From assembly GCA_002104985.1 (NCBI GenBank), contig MCGO01000024.1, forward strand, positions 186,001 through 250,000: 64,000 nt of DNA. The letters are read 5' to 3'. Positions 34,551-47,070 of this stretch are shown here, piece after piece (the first letter of the stretch is position 1; every line of letters begins with the position of its first letter). The position numbers and the translations under genes are program-made. The DNA comes from Rhizoclosmatium globosum. Taxonomy: Eukaryota > Chytridiomycota > Chytridiomycetes > Chytridiales > Chytriomycetaceae. The notes beneath the pieces were generated by a model that saw only the letters and a list, made by a program, of their open reading frames with translations, searched no databases and was not told the origin of the DNA.

Positions 34551-35463
34551 TCATAACTTTGTATAGCGGAGGTAGGGCTTGACAGTCCTGAATCCGGAAC
34601 AGCTGTTGTTAACGGATGATGGTTAGCGTGGATTCATAATGACGTTGCAGGTTCTAACACTCTAATTCTACACTGCATACTCCGCTCTGAAAAGGAGACA
34701 GATCTCACCTTCTCAGCCTCTTCATTTCCCAAAGAATTATGAACAATCACTTCCTCTCCAACAGTCCAATTTGCAGGTGTAGCCACCTTTTTGGAGTCAC
34801 ATAACTGAAGAGAATCCACCACCCTCAAGATTTCATTGAATTCCTGCCGGTAGAGCCGGATATGTAATAATGGTACGAATTTTGTGTTGAGGGTCGAGAA
34901 TAAAGACTGAACGGACGGTGAGCGGCATACCGGCCTTATCATGTTCGTTGGGTCTTGGTAGTCGAGCATGTTATAAAGAGTTGCGACTCACGGAAGGGTC
35001 TGCGATATTGGGAATGTGACTTTGCAGTTCTGTAAGTGCATTGGATTAGTTTTGACAGAAGTGTAAGGAATAGATGGGAAATGCAGCAAGGACCATGAGA
35101 ACTCAACTCCACGCTTCTTTGATTAAGAAACTGCTTTAATCAAAAGGTGTTTCGTTGTCCAGGTCTACTGATAATGGATGATTCGAAAACAAGCAAAACG
35201 AAAGTCACCTGAGTCTCGTTGATGTCTTTGATCCAGTGTGATGGTCTTGGAGAGAAGAACAGCTGAGACCAATGACAAGGACTCCTCGACTGTCCCATTC
35301 AGACTGAAGGCGGGCGACAGCACCGAGTTCAGTTGTGCAGACTGGAGTAAAGTCTTCGGGTGCGAAAAGAGGATAGCCCACTTTCCACGGGTGTATTCAT
35401 GGAGCGAGATAGGGCCCAGGGTGTTGAAGCAGTAAAGTCCGGTGCAATGTCTCCAAGTCTCAT
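34551..35463 (-). CDS. 1-Cys peroxiredoxin (Prx6/Prx1 type)
   Basis: Reduces peroxides with one catalytic cysteine. The start at 35463 gives MRLGDIAPDFTA. FSHP, DFTPVCTTELGAVARLQSEW (the peroxidatic Cys in PVCTTEL) and VIGLS follow, then an intron and the C-terminal half MLDYQDPTNM, FNEILRVVDSLQLCDSKKVA and TPANWTVGEEVIV. A last short exon gives GFRTVKPYLRYTKL and the stop at 34551-34553. The motif set is textbook for the family, but at least four one-base indels interrupt it, including one just before the active site (CACCCGAAG lacks a base between His-Pro and Glu). Such an enzyme is rarely lost, so sequencing error is likelier than decay. It diverges from ctf4. Confidence 0.85.
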
Positions 35464-35527
35464 TATTTGAGCGATAGTTTTTGATAGTTTTTTGAGAGGT
35501 GTTCAAAAAAGCAAGCTCGAAACACGG

Positions 35528-38500
35528 ATGGTATTTGTGCCTATTCTCAGTTCGACGGCGCCACGACGCAGCACCAGCGAGCATGGATCGACGGTGTCGC
35601 TTGCTTCACGAGCGAAGGAACGCAGATTGTAGTCGCAGCGTCTTTGGACCAGTCGTCGGTTGGGCGAGTGTTTTACGCGGAGGACGTGCGGGACACGGGC
35701 GACTTTCCTGCGATTGCGCTACACGTTGCAACGCCGCATCGATCGAATGGCAGTAGCAACGACGACGACGGGTGCGTGCTCTGCGTCGCGGTTTGTCCCG
35801 TGTCCGGTCTTGTTGCCGTCGGTCTGGCTTCGGCACACGCCCTGCTGCTCACGAACTCCCTCGCTTTCGACAAGACCCTCTGCAGACTGTCAACGCCAAT
35901 CCACGCTGTTGCTTTCCGCCCTAGGAACTCGTCTCTGCTGCGCCAGGTGCCCCAAGTTGCCGTTGCTGGAGAGTATGTCCGAAACTGGTGCTCATCAATC
36001 GATCATCAGCTGACTCCCTCTACCAACTACAGGGACGCAGAAATTAGAATCGTAAACACTGTCGACATTAAAGACACAATCGTTCTCAAGGGCCATAATG
36101 ACACCATCAAATCCCTCGCCTTTTCAGCTGACGGCGACTTCCTTGCCTCAGTTGATACTCTTGGAGATTTGCACATTTGGGATCTTCGCCCTCAGAAACC
36201 TATTTCGCTTCGTGTGTTGCGCTCTGTCTTGCCTGCAACAAATGTCGAGTACGTTGCTTATATTCTCCCTGACAAATCAACTGATTGCTCTTCAGTCTCA
36301 AAGATATGGGGCGTATTTCATGGCATCCATCTGGAAAATACTTGGCGATTCCTGGCATCCACAAAGACATCAATATCTTGGACACAAAGACCTGGACTTC
36401 CTACAAGTCACTTACTGGACATTCTAAGGTGCTCTCATAGTCACATTGATATTGCCCATACTCAATCATATTCACCACTAATCAGCTTGTGACGGCGGTT
36501 AAATATTCACATGATGGGTCGATTCTTGCATCCACTGACCAAGCTGGCAAAATGTACTTTTGGAATGGAAATGGGAAGGAAAAGATGCCGTACAATACGT
36601 CAGTTTCACTATCCCTATTCCAATTACATTTCTTACTCTTATCTGTTCAGTATCAAGAACCCATCAATTGTTACCGACTTCTGCTGGCATCCAACCAAAA
36701 ATGATATCTGCTTGGTATTTATCTATTGCATTATAGGAGTAAACTAATTGATGGACAAAGGCAATCGACACCTGCGAAATGGAATACTTGCAGGATGTCG
36801 CCCCACCTGCAGCTGCTGAGGCTAACCCACCAACTAAAGCATCAGAGAAATCTCGCGACCTCGATATAGACTTTGACAGTCTAACAGACTATCCTTCGAA
36901 AGACTCTTCAAAGAAGCTTTCCTCAAAGTCTAAGATGGATCTTGATGATTTTCCATTCGATGATGACGTTGATGAATTTAACGCGGCAGGAGGAGACGAT
37001 GACTTTGTAGTTGATGATGATGGAATGGGATACGCTGATCCAATCGAAAGTTTTGGAGATGCCAAGCGGTATTACAGTAAGCAAGTGAAAGGCAGTTTAA
37101 GTAGCAGCATGGCAGCGAAAAGTAGTGGTTTTGGAATGTTGATGGCGACTGCTGCAGGAGCTGCAAGCAGTGGAGTTGGAATTCAAGACTGTTTTCAACC
37201 AGGGGCAACCTCTATGAAAGGAAACAAGCGTTACTTAGGTAAGATATCAACTAGTACTCTTCCTCAAATTAACAAGGTGAAAACCATAGCCTTCAACCTG
37301 CTCGGAACAATCCATGTTACAACGCAATCCTCCCAAACAGTCATCCACATTTCGCATCACGATAAATCCCACCGCGACTACAGTTTCCAAGACCACCATT
37401 CCTACACAATGGCCAGCCTAACATCCCGCGGCGCCGTCTTTGCATCCGACCCGGCCTCCCCTATCCACGCAGACTCAACCTCCCCCGTCTCACTCACCCA
37501 CTCCATCGTTGAATTCAAGCCCTTTGAAAACTGGGGAACATCAGCAGGCGGCCCCAACGGCGGCTGGCAAATCCCCTTCAACCCCACCGAAAACGTGAAA
37601 GCCGTATGCATGACCTCCAGAACCATTGTTGTCGCGACGGACTTGCGATACCTCCGGTTTATTTCGTATGGCGGTGTCCAGACTGATATTTGGTGTCTTG
37701 AGGGTCCTGTTGTTGCGCTTTCTGCGGCTTCGAATGTGGTTGGTGGTGGTGGGAGTGACGGGGCTGAGTTTGTGGCGGTTTTGTATCATGAGGCGGGAAC
37801 GTTTCATGGAGACCAGTGTCTTGGGTATATGCTTTTGAGTATAGGGGCGAGTGGGGTTGTCAAGGGGGTTCGGAAGGGGCGTGTTCCGGTGTCGCCTGGG
37901 AGTACGGTTGTGTGGTGTGGGTTCAGTGATTCGAATGTGAGTGTTGATTGTTGAGTGTTGTAAGGGTTTTCTGATGGTAGGAGTTTTTTTGTTTAGATGT
38001 TCGCGACATATGACTCGTCTGGTGTTATGAGGCTGTTGAGTCCGTATGATGACTTTGGGTGTAGCTGGAGACCAGTATTTGACGGCCGTATCGCACGTGA
38101 GGGGAAGCAGTTGTGGTATTGGCCGATTGGAGTTACTGAGACGCAGCTTATGTGTGTTATTTGCAAGGTAACTATTTATTTATGTGGGTGTTGATTCTAA
38201 TGGCGATTCTGTTAATAGAGTGGAGACAAACAACCGTTCCCACCTAAATCCATCATTAGTGATATTGACTTGAAAGTGCCTGTGTTGAACGGAGAAGGGC
38301 TGAGTTCTGTTGAAGAAGAAAGGTTTGTTCTTCCCGCTCGAAGCTTAGTTTCATCTAACATATTATAGTTTACTTCGTCAACGGCTGATGGCGACCCATC
38401 AACTTGCCCGAGCTCATGCTACTGGAGAACCCATATCTAAAGAACGTGAAATGAAGGTTAAGCTGTTTGGCGATATTGATAGGAGTGTTATCAAGCAGAT

Positions 38501-39719
38501 TTTGGTACTTTGGACTTGTCCACACGTAATTTATTACTAAATTTGATGAACTACAAATAGGCTGCATGTAAACAAGAGAAGACCCAAAAAGTGCTAGAGC
38601 TTACGCATCAGTTGACCAGTGTCAAGGCTATTGATGGAGCCATGAAATGTGCAGTTAGTTACAAGTTGTCTGGAGTTGCGAATAAGATCAATCAGATCAA
38701 AGAGGTTTGAGTTGATCTCATGGTTTGTGGTTGTTTTCTCATTGAGGTTTGTACAGGCGTTCATCAAGAAGGAAGAAGAAGCTGCCATGAAAATGCGTCA
38801 AGTTCGTGCTATTGCTCATCCAGCTGTTCCTCCTGTCGCCGTCAAAACGGAGGCAGTCGTGGTAGCACCTGCAGCTGAACCAGCAAAAAAACATGTGCCT
38901 GTGGACACACCACGTCCAGCTGCATCGATTCCAGATGAACCCGAAGCAGATGCAGTACAAGCTGAAAGCAGCATGGATACTTTCTCAAACGCGTTTGAAG
39001 ACGATCCCGTGCCTGAGGTTCCTGCAAGCGCAGGAAAGCGGAAGGGAATCTTTGGAGCGGTAAAATTAGAGCCTGGATTGAAAGCTCCGCCAGTTTTTGG
39101 AGGCGGTGCTGCGAAAAAAGCCAAAAATGCAGCAAATTCAGGGGTTGATGAAGTTGCGCCTGTTGCAAGAGTTAAGAATCCTTTCGCAGCCAACACTGCC
39201 CCGACGGCATCTGCTTCTGTCAAGGCTGCGAGTAAAACTGGAACTGTTGGAGGATTGTTTCAAGACTTGAAAGAGTGTACGTCTTTTGAAATATGTGTGT
39301 ATTTTTGCATGGTTAATTAACGGTTGTATTCAGCGAATGATTCTAAGGCTGTTGCCACAACTAAATCTACGAAAGAGGAGCAACCAGCATCGAAAGTCAA
39401 GAAACAAGAATCTGTGAGTTCTTACCATCGTTGTATGCATGAGACTTTGATGCTTATTTTCTCATAGCTTCTTGGATTCTTCAAAAAAGGTCCAATTAAG
39501 GCACCCTCTGCTTCAACAGAAACGTCACCAGTCAAAACCGAAGCACCTGCTCAGCCTGACGAAGATGAAATGCAACTAGATGCTGCCTTGGATATGCTGA
39601 AAGCTGCCACAGGCGACGAAGTGAAGGAAAACGAATCTCAAATTCCTATCCGAACTTGGGAGGAGAAGGGAAAAGCTCGAGCGGAAGGTGGTGAACTTGA
39701 ACGTCAATCATCATTTTAA
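35528..39719 (+). CDS. CTF4: Ctf4/WDHD1/Mcl1 replisome adaptor
   Basis: Trimeric hub that links the replicative helicase to polymerase alpha and cohesion factors. WD40 repeats occupy the N-terminal third (e.g. LKGHNDTIKSLAFSADGDFL, LGDLHIWDL, KYSHDGSILASTDQAGKMYF). An acidic linker follows (DLDDFPFDDDVDEFNAAGGD), then the SepB-type beta-propeller (FKPFENWGTSAGGP with MFATYDSSGVMRLLSPYDDF, WYWPIGVTETQLMCVICK, PPKSIISDIDLKVPV) and a helical bundle (LRQRLMATHQLARAHATGEP). The tail is Ala/Pro/Lys-rich, with LGFFKKGP resembling PCNA-box-like sequence. At least nine introns of 45-65 bases. The 5' end is not resolved: the frame reading AYSQFDGATTQHQRAWIDG is open back to 35490 without an ATG, and the ATG at 35528 is one base out of frame. 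Confidence 0.9.
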
Positions 39720-39797
39720 ATCATAAAGTGGGGAAAGTGGTTGTGGTACTGTTTTCTTGTATTATGTATTTCTTTACTCAGAATAAATGGGTGTTTG

Positions 39798-42319
39798 CTA
39801 GTGATTTGATGATACTGATTCCGCCCGAGATAAGTCTGTCTGTGGCGTGACTCCTGAAAGGATGGGAGGTAACTGATTCTCACTCTTTGGAATCAAATTT
39901 CGTCGGGACCCAGAGTATGCTGTTGTTAGGTAACTTTGTTCGCCTCCTTCCGTGTTTGGAGTTTCACCTCGATTACTTTGGTCGTCACCTATTTCAGTCA
40001 CTACCAAATCATTGGCCTGTACAGTCGATGGAAGTTGCTGTGTTTCTTGCTGTTGCTGCTGCTGTTCTGGTTGGGGCTGAGTGTCGGAAGGCGATTGTTC
40101 TGATGCTAATGGTATGGGGGGTAGTGGTTGGGGTGGGTCTGGTAATACTGTGACATTCAAGATTTCAGACTGGGCCTGTTGTTGATTCTGACCCCCAACT
40201 TGATTATCCAACTGTTGCGAACCCGGAAGACTTTGATGTTGAGCACCCTCCTGCTGTGCCAACTGATTCACACTTCCTTTAGGTGTCTCCTGCCTTCCAA
40301 CATCAACAACATTCATATGTGCAAGAGCAACGTATTTGGCACCGCCGTCATGATACATGGAATCGTCGTACACGTCATCCTGTGGGTCGTGGTACATTGG
40401 TTCAGGCTCTTCCTGCACTTGATCATCATCCCCTTCAACTCCAAGTGCAACACCGTTCATTTTCGCAAAGAGGAGACGAAGAACGCGCTCCTTGTCGGCC
40501 CAGGAGAGGTCTTGGATGTCGACTTGGCCTGCTGGTTTTGCAGGTTTTGTTGCTGATGCAGAGTCGGTTGCGTCTTCAGCGGCGATGGCGGTTTGAGTTG
40601 GAGGTGATGGAGGAGGTTTCATGATAGACGTTGCAACTGCTGTTGCTGCGTTTATGTTGAACTGGTTTGTGAGTGGCGTAGCGCTTTGACGGAAGGACTG
40701 GACAGGTGGGAAAGGACCAACTCGTTTTGACATGACCTGTATAGTATATCGTTGAATGACAGTAAATCCACTTTTCAACTTTCATACCTCGCGAATCTTC
40801 TTGTTGTAATCCGTATGTGCTGCCTTTTTCGCCATTTCACGCTCCTTTTGAAGTTGTGAACGGACGTGATCCAAAGCATCCAAAAAGAACTTTTCCATCT
40901 TGGTTCGTTGGTCCAATACATGTTGTGCTAACCTCTGTTGGAAAGTTTTGAGTTCGTAAAGATATAAATAACCCACTCACTTTGATATGTTTCATTTCAT
41001 AAGTCTTGACTTCCAGATTTTCTCTTAGCCTTGAAGCCACTTTTCTCACTTCGTTCAATTCTTTCCTTGCAAGTTTTCCAATGATTTCACGTTCGTGCTC
41101 GAATTCTCGAACAACATGAGATAAAGAGTGCTCCATACTCTCGATTTTGATATTCAGTTCTTTGATTTCTTGAGCTTGTTGCTTTACTTGAAGTACTTTC
41201 TCTTTCACAATCACGTTATGAAGGTCCTTTTCTTCCATGAGTTGCCTGTTGGCCTGCAACAGAGCACGGTTTTGTTTTTGAAGTTCAGCACCTTCTTCGA
41301 CGTGATATCGTAGTGACTCGGCCATTCGGATGTTTTCCTTGTAAATGTCTTTGGTTGTTTCGTTTAGATTTGAGACAGCTTCCTGTGATGAACAACGGGT
41401 TAGCAAAACACACATATGGCGAATATCTACCTTATGTGCTTTTGATGCCAGCTCTGAGATTTTCCTATTGGCTTCCTTCTGCAACCGAATCTTTTCTTCG
41501 AAGAACTTTCGTTCCATCCTTGTGATGGTTTCTTTGTGTTGTCGTTCCGTGTCAGCCAGCTCTTCCTTTTGATATTCCAGATCTTTAAGCATATCTTGCC
41601 GTTTTTTCTATGGTCGTCCAGTAAATTAATTTTAGGAGGAAGTTGGTCTGGCTCACCCTGAAATCTTTGATGACAGCAAATTCGGCTTGCATGACTTTAA
41701 ATGCTGCATCTTTTTCATTCAGAATTGCGTTCATTTCTATTGAAGAATGGATTAAGTGGATGTAGGAACTGTTTTGTTCCCCGAACCTTGAATCTTCCTC
41801 TCCGCCTCATCAACAATCGCTTGACGTTCAATTTTGGCTCGTTCCATTGCAGCCTCCATGTCATCGCGAATCGCTTTTATTTGTCCATCTTTTCGTTCAG
41901 ACTCGGCGTGTAAAGCAGCGATTACGTCCAACTGCATTGTTGTTAAAGTCGGTTCGAAGTTGAACGAATAGGAATACTCACTGCGTCCTTTTCTTGCTGA
42001 GTACAAGATTCTTGCAATACTTCGTTTGTCGTTATTAATCCCGTCATCCGCTCTTTATATGAAACGAGAGACTTGGTTGTTGCTTCCAGTCTAGACATAA
42101 GGAAAAGTAAGGACGAACGTCGCAACAAGAGAATACAAACGTTTGTTCAATCGCAAATTGTGCAGCAGGGACCATTTCTCCTCGTGCGTTCATGATCATA
42201 TGGTGCTTATCACCCTTGTCTTTCTTTCCCTCCCCATCACCCTTCTTTTTCTTGTCCTTTTTGTCTCCCTTCTTATCCCCCTTCTTCTTTTTGTCTTTCT
42301 TGTCTTTCTTGTCAGTCAT
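39798..42319 (-). CDS. BBOF1: Coiled-coil basal-body protein, BBOF1/CCDC176-like
   Basis: The start at 42319 gives a long Lys/Asp/Gly-rich leader (MTDKKDKKDKKKKGDKKGDK). Almost continuous coiled coil follows over seven or eight exons: RLEATTKSLVSYKERMTGL, LKDLEYQKEELADTERQHKE, FFEEKIRLQKEANRKISELA and ETTKDIYKENIRMAESLRYH. The C-terminal part has LSWADKERVLRLLFAKMNG, a segment I associate with basal-body-orientation factor 1, then a Gln/Pro-rich tail. The middle belongs to the DUF4515-type coiled-coil family of ciliary proteins. In animals BBOF1 works at basal bodies and axonemes of motile cilia, so its presence implies a flagellated zoospore stage. It converges with ctf4. Frame is clean apart from introns. 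Confidence 0.75.
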
Positions 42320-42461
42320 TATCGCTGAGATGTGTGGTTGAAACCTGGGGATGGTAGTTCAAATGAAGAACGCGAGATTTACAATGGAATATGTCAGAAA
42401 GAAAACAAGTTTATCTCTTTAATTGAAGTTCATATGCATAAATACAGCTGCATCAATCAAT

Positions 42462-44205
42462 TTACTGTCTCAACTTGGCGAGGTTCTTCTGGACAGCGTT
42501 GATGAAGTCCTCTGAGTTCACGTAGTGCTCACGAGAAAGCCTTTGAAACCGATTAATAAACATAACCTACAAACGAGAAGCACTCACTTGTCTCCGTGAA
42601 TAGACAAAGCCAAGTCCTTGGTCATAAGGTTGTCCACTTCAACAGTGTCCAAAGTTGCCTTCTCAAGATCAGCAGAGAACTTAGCCAACTCAGTGTTTCC
42701 GTCCAACTTGGCACGGTGAGCGAGACCACGGGTCCAAGCGAAGATGGATGCAATAGAGTTGGTTGAGGTCTCTTTACCCTTCTGGTGCTCACGGTAGTGA
42801 CGAGTGACGGTTCCGTGGGCAGCTTCAGCCTCGAGAGTCTTACCATCTGGAGTAACGAGAACAGAGGTCATAAGACCGAGGGATCCATAACCTTGGGCGA
42901 GAATATCAGATTGGACGTCTCCATCGTAGTTTTTACAGGCCCAAACGAATCCTCCAGATGACTTCAAAGCCTGGGCGACCATGTCATCGATAAGACGGTG
43001 CTCGTACCAAATACCAAGCTTCTCAAATTCAGCCTTGAATTCCCTTTAAGAAACTATTCAGCATCACCAAAATCAAATGAACAAGTCTCACTTTTCGTAG
43101 ATTTCAGCAAAGATGTCCTTGAATCGACCATCGTACTTCTTCAAGATAGTGTTCTTGGTAGACAAGTACATTGGCCACTTCTTCTCAATAGCAACTTGGA
43201 AACAAGAACGAGCAAATCCAGAAATAGATGAATCGACGTTGTACATTCCCATAGCAACACCTCCGCCTGGGAAATCGTAAACATGGAACTTCTGTGGTGG
43301 ACCTCCAGATTTTGGAGTAAACACCATCTCGAAGCTTCCAGGCTCCTTGACAACGAAATCGGTAGCACGGTATTGGTCACCGAAAGCGTGTCTTCCCATA
43401 ACAATAGGCTTAGTCCATCCTGGAACGATTCTTGGAACGTTCTTGAGCAAGATTGGCTCACGGAACACGGTTCCTCCAATGATGTTTCTGATGGTTCCGT
43501 TAGGAGATCTCCACATCTGCTTCAACTTGAACTCCTTCACACGGGCCTCATCGGGGGTGATGGTGGCACACTTGATACCGACATTGTACTTTTGAATAGC
43601 GGCAGCAGCCTCATGGGTTACTTCATCATTGGTTTTGTCTCCTATAAAAATGAGGAGGGTTCCAAGCATTAGCTGTGATTCACGCGATATGAGCATGTGG
43701 CAAACTCAACTGTACTCCATTCCAAGGTCGTAGTACTTGATATCAAGATTGACGTATGCTGTCGGTATTATTAGCTCATTGATTTGATATGATGACGACC
43801 AACTCACGAAGGATGAGACGGTCCTTAATCCACTTCCACAGAATTCTAGTCATTTCATCTCCGTCCAATTCAACGACAGGGTTCTTGACGTCAATCTTCT
43901 TGATGGCCTGAAGTGGTGGTTGGTGTTGGAGTGGGGATTAGATAACCAGATTGTGAATGAATGAAGCGAGATAGCATGAGAAACACAATCATTGTAATTC
44001 ATGACCGAATACTATTTGTCCAATGTAGCTATACGGGGTGCATACAAGCTCTTAGATCAGTTCGCATCCAAGCTGCAGCCGACTATCCCGATAAATCACG
44101 CGAAACTGAACTCACAGTGCCAGTAGCAAGGTGCCGAGCAGTCATCTGAGTTCTCAATGCAGCAGTAGCGCGAAGGACAGCGCTGTTGGATCGGTTGAAA
44201 ATCAT
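42462..44205 (-). CDS. IDP1: NADP-dependent isocitrate dehydrogenase, mitochondrial type
   Basis: Oxidatively decarboxylates isocitrate to 2-oxoglutarate and makes NADPH. The start at 44205 gives a basic, hydroxylated presequence without acids ([20 protein letters not shown]), typical of mitochondrial import. The core begins [17 protein letters not shown]. Then come [39 protein letters not shown] (substrate loop) and [15 protein letters not shown]. The Mg-binding stretch is [20 protein letters not shown], and the signature is [20 protein letters not shown]. The NADP loop is [16 protein letters not shown]. The C-terminus is [12 protein letters not shown] with the stop at 42462. Introns lie near 42545-42587, 43046-43090, 43643-43705, 43758-43805 and 43910-44115. 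The frame is clean. It diverges from bzz1 with 191 bases between starts. Confidence 0.97.
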
Positions 44206-44396
44206 GAGTTTTGAATTGAGTTTTTTGTGAGGGTCGGAAACACACGGATCATCCCGTCACCTGCTCCCTTTCCCTTCGCAGACATCCGAAAGCGCGTGTC
44301 GTCACTCGGGAATATGCGTAGGAATAGAGAGATTGGGTTCCGTGAAAGAAGAGCCGCATCACGAGAATTCAGTGTCTTCTGTGAAAGTTGTCAGAA

Positions 44397-47070
44397 ATGT
44401 CTTCAGAAAGCAAACACAGAGACTGCACCTTCTCCTTTACTCCGCAACTTGTCATTGATTCTCACTTGGTAGCGTATATTTTCATGCTAGTTTGATGGCA
44501 CTGAATGATGTTCGCAGACAAGCACCCTCGCGTTCGTCCACGATGTCAAAGATTTTGTGAAAGAACGAGCTGACTTGGAACGCGACTTTGCCCGAAAACT
44601 GGATGCATTGGCCAAGAAGCATCTGATTAAGAACGAGAAAAGGACGCTGTTTTCCAAAGGCAGTTCTGGTGATAAGCTGGAAGATCCTACAGGGTCAGTA
44701 GTTTTGCAGAATCAACCCGCGTTAAATCAAATAAATCTTAGATCACTTCAGAACTCTGTCGAAAAGGCATGGAACTCCGTTATTGAAGCAACAGAATGCC
44801 GTTCAAAAGCGCATTTGGCCCACGCCGAAGCACTCGTTGACGTCGTTTGTGAAAAACTCAAGAGCCTGATCGCAAAGAAGGATGATGCCCGTAAAAAGGT
44901 GAGAATCTGTTCGAAACTGTGGACAGTATTAAACATATACCGCAGCACATGGGATTCTCTCAAAAAATGATGAACGAACGGGATGGAGTTTATGCTGAGA
45001 AAGACAAAGCAAAAAAGAAGTACGACGACGCCTGCGAAGCTGTTGAAAGCATAAAAGCGAAGTACGATCGCGCGTCTGACGATAAATCAAGGGAAAAGTA
45101 CAAACTTGGCTGGCATCAAGAAATCTTGGACATGAACAACAAAAAAGTGCGTGTGCTTACCTAACTATTCATAGGTTGTCTAAACAATTCTCCCTTAGAA
45201 CCTATACATTCTTGCTATTTGTTCAGCAAATGCTGTCAAAAACAAGTATTTCGCCGAAGATGTCCCAAACTTGTTGAATGTATGATTATCTTTCTTTCAA
45301 ACAAACAATATCCTAACCTCCTCCGTCACTTACCAGGACCTTCACTACTTGTCGGAATCAATCTCAGAATCCCTCAAAAAAATTTGGCAGAGCTACACAA
45401 AACTCGAAACGGATTTTGTCACTACCACAAGCAAAGATATTTCAGCTACACTGATTCCTTCCATTGCAGCTATATCCCCGAAACATGATATCGATATTTT
45501 CCTTCATTTGAATCCTCAAACTGCGCCAGCCACCTATCCTAGACTCACACCGAAAGACTTTGTGTATATTCCGAGTGCAATGTGGAGGGATTCTATAGGA
45601 ATGGCGTCAGATGAATTTTCAAGATGCTATATGGTAAACAAGCTTTCTAAGCTTCGGAAAAAGTTGGAGCAAGTGCAGAAGGACTTGGCTGTGAAAGTAA
45701 AAGGAATCGAAGGCATGGAGGTACTGTACGACGTATATATGAAGAACCCAGAGCAAGGAGATATGGAAGATGTTTTTGATGTGAGTATTTCGAGTCTTGA
45801 GTCGCTCAGTTGACGCTGTCATAGAAAATACTGGAAATTCGTCGCGAATATATCATGCTTGACTCTTTAAAGTCGAAATTAGAATCAAATATCGAGACAA
45901 TCGTTAATGGAGTCGGAAGTAAGCGTTCTTAATACGTCGTAGTCAATAATTGACATTTATCTACAGGCGAAAAAGAGAGAGATGTTTTCCACAACTTTCA
46001 AAACTGCTCTTTCGCCATTCCAACAACTTGTAACTACTGTCGGCAAGTAATTTGGGGTGTTGGAAAACCGGGGCTCAGCTGTAAAGACTGGTGACTAATG
46101 AAAAAGGTTCCACAGAGCTTTATTAATCGTCTATCATACAGTGGAATGAACGCCCATATCAAATGTGAACTCAAGATATCACCAACATGTTCCCAATCAA
46201 GATCCCCGATGAAGAATCTGTTACACGGTGGTGCCATTCCACCTCCTATTCCTCTCAATTCACATCGACCACCGAGTATCAAGGCATACAGAAAATCAGC
46301 AACAACAATCCACAGTGTTTGCTCACAAGAAAGTTCCGCGCCTTCGGTGGCATTAGCCACGGACCAAAAAGTCGGCGCTGATGCAGTAGTCCTGTACGAC
46401 TACGCACCGCCTGATCATGCTTCAGAAGAAGAACTGGCCATCATGGAAGGAGAGATGGTTAAGATTGCCGAAGTCGGTGAGTCCATCTTCCTCCTCCCTT
46501 TTTGGTCCAAACTGATAAGAATGTAATAATATCCAAGATGACGGAACTGGATGGACAAAAGTCATTTGCAACGATAAAATAGGACTGATCCCAACAGCGT
46601 ATATTGAAGTCCTACCCGAAAACCATTCAGAAGCAAGTAGTCTCAAACTTCCACAACCGACAATCCCGTCTCCCCAAACTCAGCTTGCGGCTGCTCTTCA
46701 GGCACGAATTCCATCTCCAGTGCCCGTATTTACTACAGGTGATAGCGCCGTCACATTACAGGAGGATGGAGTTGAGGCACGACAATTCCACGGAACTATT
46801 GGAATTAAAATGGTACCTTGCAGCTTTTTTTTCAAAATCTACTAAGGAAGTACTATCACAGAAAGTGCTATTCGACTTTATCGAAAGTGGCACGGATGAG
46901 ATCTCCGTCAAGGTTAGAACATGAATCGTATTATTAAACTGTTAACACACAAATAGGCTGGCCAAGATGTTTGGGTACTTGATGAAGACGAAGGATCTGG
47001 ATGGATCACTGTACATGACGGAGAGAAGGAAGGGTTGATTCCCACTACATATTTGAAATGGATCATTTAG
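44397..47070 (+). CDS. BZZ1: F-BAR/C1/double-SH3 protein, Bzz1-type
   Basis: Endocytic actin regulator; Bzz1 binds curved membrane through F-BAR and activates WASP (Las17) through its SH3 domains. The start at 44397 gives MSSESKHRDCTFSFTPQLV. After an intron (about 44469-44517), FVKERADLERDFARKLDALA belongs to the FCH/F-BAR region, which runs as coiled coil to about 45900. A C1 zinc finger follows (FHNFQNCSFAIPTTCNYC with GLSCKDC). SH3-1 is VVLYDYAPPDHASEEELAIM with GLIPTAYIEVLP. SH3-2 is LFDFIESGTDEISVKAGQDV with GLIPTTYLKWI. The stop is at 47068-47070. The domain order F-BAR, C1, SH3, SH3 is diagnostic. One frame change near 46820 just before SH3-2 looks like an indel. Confidence 0.88.
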
